DNA of 11,492 bases from positions 1-11,492 of the forward strand of contig CAMOYW010000012.1 of NCBI GenBank assembly GCA_946630405.1, read 5' to 3'. This document shows positions 1 to 8,281 of the stretch, one piece after another (the first letter of the stretch is position 1; every line of letters begins with the position of its first letter). A program made the position numbers and the translations under genes. This stretch comes from an uncultured Clostridia bacterium (GTDB lineage Bacteria > Bacillota > Clostridia > Lachnospirales > CAG-274). The notes below the pieces were generated by a model. That model was given only the letters and a program-made list of their open reading frames with translations, had not been told where the DNA came from and did not search any database.

Positions 1-1
1 A

Positions 2-580
2 GCGCAAAATGATTCGGGAGAATTCTTTGGAGAAGAAGGGCTTGAAAAGATCTTGCACGACAATATAAATTGCAGTGCGGAGGATCTGGTAAACAGTACG
101 ATCGAAGGGATAAACGGATTTGTAAACGGTGCCGTACAGTCGGACGATATTACAATTTTGGCTTTTCAAGTTGTGCCGAGTAATATTAAAAAGCTTCACC
201 TTGAAGCGAAGGTGGAGAATCTGGAGATCATCAATCGCTCGATCTCCGAGTTTGATGTTTCGGAGGACACCCGTTTTCAAATGAATGTCATAGCCGAGGA
301 GGTTTTCGTAAATATCTGTTCGTATTCTTATCCCGATTCTACGGGATATGCAGATATTGAAATTGAATCAAACGATGAAACGATCACTATGACCTTTATC
401 GACAACGGTATTTCGTTCGATCAGACAAAAGACATAATTGATATTGACGAGTACGATATGGACAACGCTGTCGGAGGCTTGGGCAGGCATATCACCTTTA
501 CGATGGCAAATGATTATTCCTACGAAAGAGTTAACGACAAAAATGTTTTGAAAATTACAATAACCGCAGAAGATCAGTAA
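2..580 (+). CDS. PP2C/SpoIIE phosphatase fused to GHKL anti-sigma-factor kinase, 5' truncated
   Basis: Partial gene: the open frame runs in from the left edge, leaving 192 visible residues. Residues ~1-56 match the end of a PP2C/SpoIIE serine phosphatase: an FFGEEGLEKIL segment (8-18), an AEDLV helix, then QSDDITIL (46-53), whose Asp pair belongs to the metal site of this family. Residues ~66-190 look like an RsbW/SpoIIAB-type HATPase: N-box EEVFVN (99-104), G1 box DNGISFD (134-140) and G2 box GGLGRHI (158-164). Known family role: the kinase phosphorylates an STAS antagonist and the phosphatase removes the phosphate; here both activities appear to sit in one chain. The STAS gene starts 14 bases downstream, which supports that partnership. 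A TTG at 53 lies inside the phosphatase fold and is not the start. The input sensor domain and the true N-terminus lie outside the window. The regulated target (sigma factor or other protein) is not visible. Confidence 0.88.
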   Translation, partial: AQNDSGEFFGEEGLEKILHDNINCSAEDLVNSTIEGINGFVNGAVQSDDITILAFQVVPSNIKKLHLEAKVENLEIINRSISEFDVSEDTRFQMNVIAEEVFVNICSYSYPDSTGYADIEIESNDETITMTFIDNGISFDQTKDIIDIDEYDMDNAVGGLGRHITFTMANDYSYERVNDKNVLKITITAEDQ

Positions 581-594
581 AAAGGAGAGCTTAT

Positions 595-891
595 ATGAAC
601 ATTACCGCAACCATAGAAAATAAAATATGTACCTTATCCGTTGAGGGAAGGATCGATACACTTACAGCTCCGCAGCTTGAACAGGCGTTTGCCGAAAATG
701 CCGACAAATGCGACAAAATAATTTTTGACCTCGCCAAAACAGAGTATATCTCTTCTGCGGGTCTGCGCGTTATTATCGTTGCTCATCGGGAAATGGAGAA
801 AAAGGACGGACTTGTACTCAAAAATTTGAGCAAAAATATTGCCAGCATCATTAAAATGACGGGCTTTGACAAGAAGATCCCCATTGAATAA
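595..891 (+). CDS. STAS-domain anti-sigma factor antagonist
   Basis: A 98-residue single STAS domain, close to the usual ~100-115 residues of SpoIIAA/RsbV proteins. The beta-strand pattern GRIDTLTAPQLE (18-29) and the loop YISSAGLRVI (51-60) are typical. By alignment to SpoIIAA and RsbV, Ser54 is the phospho-acceptor, while the Asp usually just before it is Ser53 here, a variant common in SSAGLR-type members. In this family the unphosphorylated form binds the GHKL kinase and frees its target; phosphorylation reverses this. The ATG at 595 has an AAAGGAGA ribosome binding site (581-588) at normal spacing. It follows the phosphatase-kinase gene by 14 bases, so the two are almost surely co-transcribed, and it precedes the peptide synthetase by 88 bases. 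Whether it controls that synthetase is inference; no sigma factor gene is present here. Confidence 0.9.
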   Translation: MNITATIENKICTLSVEGRIDTLTAPQLEQAFAENADKCDKIIFDLAKTEYISSAGLRVIIVAHREMEKKDGLVLKNLSKNIASIIKMTGFDKKIPIE

Positions 892-966
892 AATCGGCTC
901 GATTTGGAGCATCGGCAAGAGATCTTAAATCAGTGTTTCCTTATATTTAAACAAAACAAACAGAGA

Positions 967-973
967 GGGGTGA
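967..973 (+). promoter_or_regulatory. ribosome binding site of the large NRPS gene
   Basis: GGGGTGA matches the tail of the Shine-Dalgarno consensus GGAGGTGA and sits 6 bases before the ATG at 980. The protein starting there opens directly with a condensation-domain C1 motif (PLSKTEYGIY), so this start gives a complete domain without extra sequence. Confidence 0.75.
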
Positions 974-979
974 AACGAT

Positions 980-3900
980 ATGGAACGATTTCCCTTATCC
1001 AAAACAGAGTACGGCATTTATATTGAGCAGATATCAAGAAATGATACCGCTTATAATATACCTGTAAAAATAGCTCTTGGCAGTGATGTGGACTTGGAGC
1101 GACTTGTTGAAGCGATCCGTTCTGTTGTAAATGCGCATCCGTGCTTAAGATCCGTGTTTGAAACAGACAAAAACGGAGATGTGTTCAAATATATTCGTGA
1201 ATGTGAGATCAAGGTGGAAATAATCGAGTCGGACGATATTGATCTGTATTCGCTTGTAACTCCTTTTGACTTACAAAATGGTCCTTTGTTCCGTTTTTAT
1301 ATTATCAAATCTTCAAAAGTCAATACTTTGTTTTATGACATCCATCATATTGTCTTTGACGGAACATCAGACATGATCTTTAAGGATCAGATCAACCGAG
1401 CTTATAACGGAGAAAAAATTGATGCCGAGAGTTTTACAGCCAACGACTATGCTCTTGAAGAAGAAAGAAGGCGTAAGAGCGAGGAGTATACAAGGGCAAA
1501 GGAATACTATCACACGGTATTTGACGGCGTTGATGTCGATTCATCTATATTTACCGACAAGAACGAGAGTGAACCGATAGCCAAGGAAATAATATATCCT
1601 TTTACATACGTGGATTCGGATTCGGTCAAGGCATTCAGTAAGAAATGCGGCGTAAAGATGAGTACGGTATTCAACGGTGCGTTTTCTTATGTGCTTTCCA
1701 AATATTCGGGCAGTGAGGAAGTCCTGTTTTCCACGGTATTCCATGGCAGAGACGACAGACTTGCGGACTCGATCGGTATGTTTGTAAAGACTTATCCCGT
1801 ATACGCAGACCTTTCCGCCGATGCCGGGATAGACTCATTTATTCAAAAGCTCGATAAACAGATAACGATGAACCGTGAGAACGATCTGTATTCATATATC
1901 GATTTTTGTATGGAAACAAAGCTTTCTCCTTCGTTTATATTTGCGTATCAGGGCGATATTTTACCCGAGATCGATTTTTGCGGCTGTAAGTCACAAATTG
2001 ACTTGATGCCGATGAAAGACGCTAAGCCGGGGTTTGAACTGACGATAAGGAGAGATAAGGGGAAATTTTACGCATACGCCCTGTATCGGCAAAATCTGTA
2101 TGACGATGAGATCGTATACGGTATGCTCGAAAGCCTTGACAAAGTAACGGCGGAAATGCTCAATGTCAAAAATCTCGGCGATATTGACATGCTTACGCAA
2201 GCAAAGCGTGAACAACTCGATAAAGTAAATAATTTTGAATATGATTATGAGATAACGGATATCGTCACACTGTTTCGCCGCCAAGTTGAAAAAAATCCCG
2301 ATAATATTGCCGTGGTCTATCTTGACCGCTCATATACATACCGTGAGGTTGACCGAATTACAGAAAGTATTGCGGCTTTTTTAAAAAGCAAGGGTATAGG
2401 CAAAAATGATGTAGTATCGATTTTGATACCTCGCTGTGAATATATGCCGATCGCCTCAATAGGTGTTCTTAAAGCGGGAGCAGGCTATCAACCGCTTGAT
2501 CCGAGCTATCCGAGTGAGCGGCTTGAGTTTATGATACAGGATGCCGACGCAAAGTATCTGATAGCGGACAGAGTTCTTATGGATGTAATCTCCGCTTACG
2601 ACGGACCCGTTTTGTATACCGATGAGATCCCTTTGCTCCCCGAGGCGGAGCGTATATCCGAAAACCCCGACCCGAACGATCTTTTCATTATGCTCTACAC
2701 GTCGGGCTCAACGGGTGTCCCCAAAGGGGTCATGCTTGAACACCATAATATTTGCAGTTTTTGCAACTGGTATATCAACACATACAATATGGATGAAACC
2801 AGCCGTGCTTCGGCATACGCCAGCTACGGATTTGACGCTCACATGCTGGATATGTACCCCGTATTAACGGCAGGCGGTCAGCTTCATATTATTGACGAGA
2901 GCATACGCCTTGACCTTGTGGAGCTAAACAGGTATTTTACCGAAAACGGTATTACCCATGCATTTATGACGACTCAGGTCGGCAGACAGTATGCCGAACT
3001 TTTCCCCGATGCGGCAAATCCTCATTACCTGTCGGTGGGAGGCGAAAAGCTTGTCCCTGTCGAACCGCCGCACACTTATCGGTTTTATAACCTTTACGGA
3101 CCCACCGAGTGCACTATCTGTACACATTTTTATCTGATAGATAAGCTGTATGAGCGTGTTCCGATAGGAAAGCCTTTGTATAACACGAAGCAATATGTTG
3201 TGGATAAAAATATGCGCCGTGTTCCGTTTGGCGTTCCCGGTGAGCTTATTGTGGCAGGTCATCAGGTGAGCAGAGGCTATCTCAACCGCCCCGAAAAGAA
3301 TGCCGAGGTGTTTATTCGTAATCCGTTTTCGGATGAAGAGGGATACGAAATCGCATACCGCACGGGAGACATCGTTCGTATTATGAGCGACGGTAAGACC
3401 GATTTTATCGGAAGAAATGACGGTCAGGTCAAGATTCGCGGTTTTCGTATCGAATTGAGTGAGGTCGAGGGTATTATCCGCAAATTCAGCGGAATAAAGG
3501 ATGCTACCGTTCAGGCGTATGATTACGAAGGCGGCGGCAAGTATATAGCGGCTTTCGTTGTTTCGGATGAAACTGTTGATATAGCGGCGATGGAAGAATT
3601 TATTAAACAGTATAAGCCTGCTTATATGGTGCCTGCCGTTACCATGCAGATCGACGAGATCCCGCTCAATCAAAATCAAAAGGTCAATAAAAAGGCACTT
3701 CCGAAACCCGAGCCAAAGGCAAAGAGCAGTAATCAGGCTCAGTCTGCCGCACCGATGAATGTGCTTGAAAAGGAAATTTATGAGCTTGTCTGCGATGTGA
3801 CGGGTGCAAAGGATTTCGGGATCACCGATATTTTTGCGGAACTTGGACTTACATCGATCTCCGCCATAAAGCTTGCAACGCTTATTTACGATAAATTCGG

Positions 3901-6900
3901 CGTGCAGATAAACGTAAGCAAACTTGTTTCAGAAGGAACTATCCAAAATGTCGAAAACGATCTGCTCACAAGTCTTTTGGAAAATAAGGACAGTAAGCCC
4001 GATACGGTAGAAAAGAGTACTTTACATTCGTGCCGTTTAAGTTTTGCACAGCAGGGCGTTTATACCGAGTGTCAGGCTGATTTGAACAGTGTTCGGTACA
4101 ATCTTCCCTTTGCGTTCACAATGCCTTCGGGAATAAGTGCAGATAGGCTTGAAAAAGCCCTCCGCAGTGTTATAGATGCTCATTCGTATATTCTCTGCCG
4201 TTTTGTTGCCGACAGCGACAATGAGATCGTGCAGGAGCCGATCCCGAACTTCGTGCTTGATATACCCGTAAAAGAGATGTCACCCGAAGAATTAAAGGCT
4301 TACAAAGCCGAGTTTGTCAAACCCTTTGATTTGCAAAACGGACCGTGCGTAAGGTTTGAGATAATCAAGTCGGATAAACTGACCTTGCTTGTGGATATGC
4401 ACCACCTTGTAAGCGACGGTGCTTCCTTTGATATATTCGTTAAACAGCTTGCCGAGGCTCTTGACGGTAAAGAGCCCGAAAAGGAGAGCTATTCTTATTA
4501 CGATTTTGCAGCCGAGGAGAAGATCGCTCCCGAAACGGAAAAGTTTTTTGAGGGTCAAATGGAAGAGGTCGAAGAACCTACTCAGCTTATCCCCGATATA
4601 TTTGACAAAGATCTTCCGCACACTGTAAAAAGCGTTACAGAACCTACCGATATTTCGTCGGTCAAGGCGTTTGCAAAAAGCATCGGCATTACTCCCGCAG
4701 CGGTATACCTTGCCGCAAGCTATATTGCATTCGGCAGATTTGTGTGTGAGGATGCTGTTTCAATTGCGACCGTCAGCAACGGACGAAGCAATATGAAAAT
4801 CAAAAATACGATAGGTATGTTTGTAAATACTCTGCCTCTCGTAATAACTCTCAATCATAAAGAAAAATGCAGTGATTTTCTGCAGCGTGTATCTCGGGGC
4901 TTTTCCGATACGATCGCACACGAGAACTATCCGTTTGCGAGGATCGCAAGTAAATTCGGCTTCCATCCTTCCGCTTCGTTCACATATCAAATAGGCGTAA
5001 TAAATGAGTATGCCGCTAAAGACGGTGCTATCGGAGTTGAGGCATTGGAATTTGATATTGCAAAGCTGCCTGTCGGTGTTTATATTGAGGGCAGTGAGCA
5101 AAATGCCGTCATCAAGATAGAATACGATTCTTCCATGTACAGTGCCGAGATGATGCTTAACCTCGCCAAGGCTGTAAACAATGCCGTTAAGGGGCTTATT
5201 TCCTGCGAGGATGTTTCGGAGTTCGGCTTGACCGATGATGAACAGCAGAAGATCCTTGACAGCTACAATATGCCGTGGGATCTCGATTACGATATGAGTG
5301 ATTCCGTTTTGACGAGATTTAAGAAGATAGTTGCCGAAAATCCCGACAAAACTGCGGCGGTATTTAAAGATAGATCTTATACATATAAAGAACTTGACGA
5401 TTTGACAGACAGTCTTGCGGCTAAAATTTACAGTGTTGCAAGTAAAAGCGTCGGGAAAACGGATCTAAAAGAGGAAGTTGCGGCGATAATCCTGCCGAGA
5501 AACGAGCAGACCTTTATTCTTCCCATGGCGGCCGTTAAAGCGGGTATGGGCTATGAACCGCTTGATCCGGGGTATCCGAAGGAACGACTTAACTTTATGG
5601 TCAAAGATGCCGGTATTTGTTTGCTGATAGCAGAGGATGATCTGCGTGATGTTGTTGATGAGTATAAAGGCACGGTCATTACCGTTTCCGAGTTGTATGA
5701 AATGGAAACTCCCGATGTTACACCTGTCGGACCGTCTCCCGACAGCTTGTTTGTTATGCTTTACACTTCCGGATCTACGGGAATGCCCAAGGGATGTCAG
5801 ATAGAAAACGGCAATATAGTTGCCCTTGCACACGGTATTCGCGACACTTTCTACACCAAAAACGATAATGTGGCGGCGTATGCGTCCTTTAGCTTTGATG
5901 TTAATATGGCGGATGTTTTTTGTACGCTTCTTGTCGGCGGTACGGTGCATGTTGTTCCCGAAGAGGTTCGCATGAATCTTGACGACCTGGCGGCGTACTT
6001 TGACGAGGTCGGTATCACAACATTGCTTCTCACGACACAGGTGGGCGTACAGTTTGTGCAAAACTATCCTAAACTTAAATCCCTTAGACTGCTTGTTATG
6101 GGCGGCGAAAAGCTTCCCGCACTCGAGCCGTCGGGTTTAAGCTATACCATTGCCAACGGCTACGGGCCGACAGAAAACTGTTGTGGAGTAAGTATTTTCC
6201 CGATAAAAGAGTGGGAGCCGAATATTCCCATCGGAAAGCCGATAGGAACGATACACGGCTATGTACTTGATAAGACCGATCACCGCCTGCCCGCGGGTGC
6301 GGCAGGAGAGTACTGTATCTCGGGTCCGCAGGTCAGCAGAGGTTATCTTAACCGTCCCGACAAGACAGCCGAAGCGTATGAAAAAAGCCCGTTTGACGAG
6401 TTCCGTATGTATCACACGGGAGATATAGTACGTTACAGGCAAAACGGCGATGTGGAATTTGTCGGAAGAAAAGACGGGCAGGTCAAGATTCGAGGCTTCC
6501 GTATTGAGACAAAAGAGGTCGAGGCGGTCATTCGCGGATATGAGGGTATCGAAGACGTTACCGTACAGGCGTATGACTACGAAGGCGGCGGAAAGTATCT
6601 TGCGGCATTTGTTGTCGGCGACGACACGATAGACACCGCGGTGCTTGCGGAATATATCAAGAGCCAAAAGCCTGCATACATGTGCCCTGCGGTCATTATG
6701 CAGATAGATAAAATACCGCTCACTATAAATCAGAAGGTCGATAAGAAGTCGCTGCCCAAGCCCGAACAGAAAAAAGCCGAATATGTTGCTCCCGCAACAA
6801 AAACAGAGGAAGATTTCTGCAATATTTTCGGAAGTGTGCTCGGCGTTGAACGTGTAAGTGCCGAGGGTGATTTCTTTGAAATAGGCGGAAGCTCCATTCT

Positions 6901-8281
6901 CGCTATGAAGGTCGTTATAGCGGCTGAAAAAGCGGGTCATAAAATCGTATATAATGACGTATTTTCACATACCACACCGAGAGCTTTGGCAGAGTTCCTC
7001 GGAGACTGTGCCGATAGGAGCGTTGAAGCGGCTGTACCTGTCGTATACGGGGAGTGGACTCCGCCGATATCGGACAAGGACGGTTACGATTATTCTAAGA
7101 TCCACGAAATGCTTTCCAAAAATACGCTCGATGCATTCAAAAACGGCAAATGCAATACTGTCGGTGATGTACTGCTGCTCGGTGCAACGGGTTATCTGGG
7201 CAGTCACGTACTGCATGAACTTATCGAAAACCACAGCGGTGTGATATATTGCTTTGTTCGCATGGGAAAAGAAAAAAGCAGCGAACAAAGATTAAAAGAA
7301 ACATTGAACTATTATTTTGGTGACGATTATGAAAGGCTTTTTGGCTCTCGTATCAAAGTAATTGCGGGCGATGCGACGGATCCTTCCGCACTGGCTTCGT
7401 TTACCGCACCTCACGGCGGCATGACGGCGATCAATTGTGCGGCAAGCGTGAAACATTTTGCCAAAGGTAACGAGATCGAACGAGTGAATGTTGAGACCGT
7501 GAAGAATCTTACCCTATGGTGCGAACGCAACAAAGCCCGTTTGGTTCATGTTTCAACGGGAAGTATCATGGGCAGCCGTGAAAACGGTTTGCCGCCCATG
7601 AGTTACCGATTTACCGAAAATGTTCTTTATGCGGGTCAGGAGCTAAACAGCAACCAGTATGTTCATTCCAAATTTATGGCAGAACGTCATATCTACGAAG
7701 AAATGATCGAGCACGGGCTTAAAGCGAAGGTTTGCCGTGTGGGAAATCTTGCGCCCCGTTTTGATGACGGCGAATTCCAGATAAATTACGAGACCAACAA
7801 CTATATGCGTTCGCTCAATGCTTACAAGACCTTGGGATTGATAAGCTACGATGCACTTGATACACAAACCGAGTTTTCGCCTATTGACTGCGTTGCAAAG
7901 GCTGTGCTTGCACTTGCCTGCACGCCCGATGAATGTGTTTGCTTCCATCCGCTCAATCCGCACAGACCGCTGATGGGTGATGTTATCCGCAGTATGAATC
8001 AAATGGGTTATTCGATTTTAGGCGCAGAAAACGAAGAAGTTGCCAAGGCGATAAATGAGGCGCTTTCCGACGAAAAGGCAAGTTCAACTGTCGGCAGTCT
8101 GATAGCGTACAACAGCGGAGACAATATACAAGTGATAGGTTTGGAAAGCTTTGATAACAGCTACACTTCCGGAATATTGGAACGACTCGGGTTCTCGTGG
8201 CCCGAAACGGGAAGCGACTATATAGGACGTTTTCTTGAAAAGCTGAGTAAAAAAGGATTTTTCGGAGGAAGTTCCAAATGA
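980..8281 (+). CDS. dimodular NRPS, C-A-T-C-A-T-R, reductive release
   Basis: A 2433-residue assembly line. C1 (~1-420) has an intact HHIVFDG (122-128). A1 (~425-907) has LYTSGSTG (572-579), pocket Asp619 and A10 Lys901. T1 carries its phosphopantetheine on Ser959 (LGLTS, not the usual GGxS). C2 (~1015-1440) has HHLVSDG (1141-1147). A2 (~1450-1925) has LYTSGSTG (1594-1601), pocket Asp1640 and Lys1919. T2 has GGSS with Ser1972. The terminal reductase (~2015-2433) has the Rossmann motif GATGYLG (2068-2074), HVSTGS (2190-2195) and YxxxK (Tyr2227, Lys2231). The inferred reaction is to join two alpha-amino acids, possibly N-acylated by C1, and release an aldehyde (or, by a second reduction, an alcohol). 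This architecture is known in gut Clostridia clusters making dipeptide aldehydes and pyrazinones that inhibit proteases. No E, MT or TE domain is present. Hand-read pocket residues, DALFSGLICK (A1) and DVALVGGCGK (A2), match no code I can name. The stop overlaps the next start, indicating coupling. Confidence 0.95.
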   Translation: MERFPLSKTEYGIYIEQISRNDTAYNIPVKIALGSDVDLERLVEAIRSVVNAHPCLRSVFETDKNGDVFKYIRECEIKVEIIESDDIDLYSLVTPFDLQNGPLFRFYIIKSSKVNTLFYDIHHIVFDGTSDMIFKDQINRAYNGEKIDAESFTANDYALEEERRRKSEEYTRAKEYYHTVFDGVDVDSSIFTDKNESEPIAKEIIYPFTYVDSDSVKAFSKKCGVKMSTVFNGAFSYVLSKYSGSEEVLFSTVFHGRDDRLADSIGMFVKTYPVYADLSADAGIDSFIQKLDKQITMNRENDLYSYIDFCMETKLSPSFIFAYQGDILPEIDFCGCKSQIDLMPMKDAKPGFELTIRRDKGKFYAYALYRQNLYDDEIVYGMLESLDKVTAEMLNVKNLGDIDMLTQAKREQLDKVNNFEYDYEITDIVTLFRRQVEKNPDNIAVVYLDRSYTYREVDRITESIAAFLKSKGIGKNDVVSILIPRCEYMPIASIGVLKAGAGYQPLDPSYPSERLEFMIQDADAKYLIADRVLMDVISAYDGPVLYTDEIPLLPEAERISENPDPNDLFIMLYTSGSTGVPKGVMLEHHNICSFCNWYINTYNMDETSRASAYASYGFDAHMLDMYPVLTAGGQLHIIDESIRLDLVELNRYFTENGITHAFMTTQVGRQYAELFPDAANPHYLSVGGEKLVPVEPPHTYRFYNLYGPTECTICTHFYLIDKLYERVPIGKPLYNTKQYVVDKNMRRVPFGVPGELIVAGHQVSRGYLNRPEKNAEVFIRNPFSDEEGYEIAYRTGDIVRIMSDGKTDFIGRNDGQVKIRGFRIELSEVEGIIRKFSGIKDATVQAYDYEGGGKYIAAFVVSDETVDIAAMEEFIKQYKPAYMVPAVTMQIDEIPLNQNQKVNKKALPKPEPKAKSSNQAQSAAPMNVLEKEIYELVCDVTGAKDFGITDIFAELGLTSISAIKLATLIYDKFGVQINVSKLVSEGTIQNVENDLLTSLLENKDSKPDTVEKSTLHSCRLSFAQQGVYTECQADLNSVRYNLPFAFTMPSGISADRLEKALRSVIDAHSYILCRFVADSDNEIVQEPIPNFVLDIPVKEMSPEELKAYKAEFVKPFDLQNGPCVRFEIIKSDKLTLLVDMHHLVSDGASFDIFVKQLAEALDGKEPEKESYSYYDFAAEEKIAPETEKFFEGQMEEVEEPTQLIPDIFDKDLPHTVKSVTEPTDISSVKAFAKSIGITPAAVYLAASYIAFGRFVCEDAVSIATVSNGRSNMKIKNTIGMFVNTLPLVITLNHKEKCSDFLQRVSRGFSDTIAHENYPFARIASKFGFHPSASFTYQIGVINEYAAKDGAIGVEALEFDIAKLPVGVYIEGSEQNAVIKIEYDSSMYSAEMMLNLAKAVNNAVKGLISCEDVSEFGLTDDEQQKILDSYNMPWDLDYDMSDSVLTRFKKIVAENPDKTAAVFKDRSYTYKELDDLTDSLAAKIYSVASKSVGKTDLKEEVAAIILPRNEQTFILPMAAVKAGMGYEPLDPGYPKERLNFMVKDAGICLLIAEDDLRDVVDEYKGTVITVSELYEMETPDVTPVGPSPDSLFVMLYTSGSTGMPKGCQIENGNIVALAHGIRDTFYTKNDNVAAYASFSFDVNMADVFCTLLVGGTVHVVPEEVRMNLDDLAAYFDEVGITTLLLTTQVGVQFVQNYPKLKSLRLLVMGGEKLPALEPSGLSYTIANGYGPTENCCGVSIFPIKEWEPNIPIGKPIGTIHGYVLDKTDHRLPAGAAGEYCISGPQVSRGYLNRPDKTAEAYEKSPFDEFRMYHTGDIVRYRQNGDVEFVGRKDGQVKIRGFRIETKEVEAVIRGYEGIEDVTVQAYDYEGGGKYLAAFVVGDDTIDTAVLAEYIKSQKPAYMCPAVIMQIDKIPLTINQKVDKKSLPKPEQKKAEYVAPATKTEEDFCNIFGSVLGVERVSAEGDFFEIGGSSILAMKVVIAAEKAGHKIVYNDVFSHTTPRALAEFLGDCADRSVEAAVPVVYGEWTPPISDKDGYDYSKIHEMLSKNTLDAFKNGKCNTVGDVLLLGATGYLGSHVLHELIENHSGVIYCFVRMGKEKSSEQRLKETLNYYFGDDYERLFGSRIKVIAGDATDPSALASFTAPHGGMTAINCAASVKHFAKGNEIERVNVETVKNLTLWCERNKARLVHVSTGSIMGSRENGLPPMSYRFTENVLYAGQELNSNQYVHSKFMAERHIYEEMIEHGLKAKVCRVGNLAPRFDDGEFQINYETNNYMRSLNAYKTLGLISYDALDTQTEFSPIDCVAKAVLALACTPDECVCFHPLNPHRPLMGDVIRSMNQMGYSILGAENEEVAKAINEALSDEKASSTVGSLIAYNSGDNIQVIGLESFDNSYTSGILERLGFSWPETGSDYIGRFLEKLSKKGFFGGSSK
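3416..3712 (+). repeat. A1 C-terminal subdomain, copy 1 of an intragenic near-duplicate
   Basis: Residues 813-911 of the large NRPS (from NDGQVKIRGFRIE to LPKPE) align without gaps to residues 1831-1929 of the same protein. By hand count 71 of 99 residues are identical, well above the similarity of the preceding pocket-bearing halves. It covers the A8-A10 motifs, the mobile lid of the adenylation domain. Confidence 0.8.
6470..6766 (+). repeat. A2 C-terminal subdomain, copy 2 of the intragenic near-duplicate
   Basis: Residues 1831-1929 of the large NRPS, the partner of the copy at 3416-3712. Both share VQAYDYEGGGKY and an A10 loop reading NQKV where most A domains have NGKV. The corresponding part of the second NRPS protein is clearly more distant and keeps NGKV, so the resemblance is specific to these two modules. 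Confidence 0.8.
8264..8270 (+). promoter_or_regulatory. ribosome binding site of the second NRPS gene
   Basis: GGAGGAA lies 7 bases before the ATG at 8278, inside the last codons of the upstream NRPS. The start overlaps the upstream stop as ATGA, so translation of the two synthetases is likely coupled, keeping their amounts matched. Confidence 0.85.

Noticed and set aside
53..55. TTG as start of the first gene
   Set aside because: The same frame is open to the window edge and the 17 residues before the TTG continue the SpoIIE-type phosphatase motif (FFGEEGLEKIL), so the gene starts outside the window.
891..905. AAATCG-GCT-CGATTT inverted repeat just after the STAS gene
   Set aside because: Only a 6-base, AT-rich stem with no T run; too weak to call a terminator, and the downstream NRPS may be in the same operon.
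892..979. Promoter for the NRPS genes in the 88-base gap
   Set aside because: A TATATT (942-947) could be a -10 box, but no convincing -35 sits at the right distance, and no riboswitch-like or operator-like repeat is visible.
3842..3862. T1 carrier motif LGLTS as a possible inactive carrier protein
   Set aside because: The Ser (959) is present and the following ISAIKLA helix is normal; LGxxS without the GG pair occurs in active carriers, so inactivity is not supported.
6137..6940. Long antisense open frame opposite the A2/T2 region (also 2924-3679 and 5465-6061)
   Set aside because: The translations show no recognisable fold or motif and lie opposite strongly conserved NRPS domains; the open frames follow from codon bias of the sense gene.
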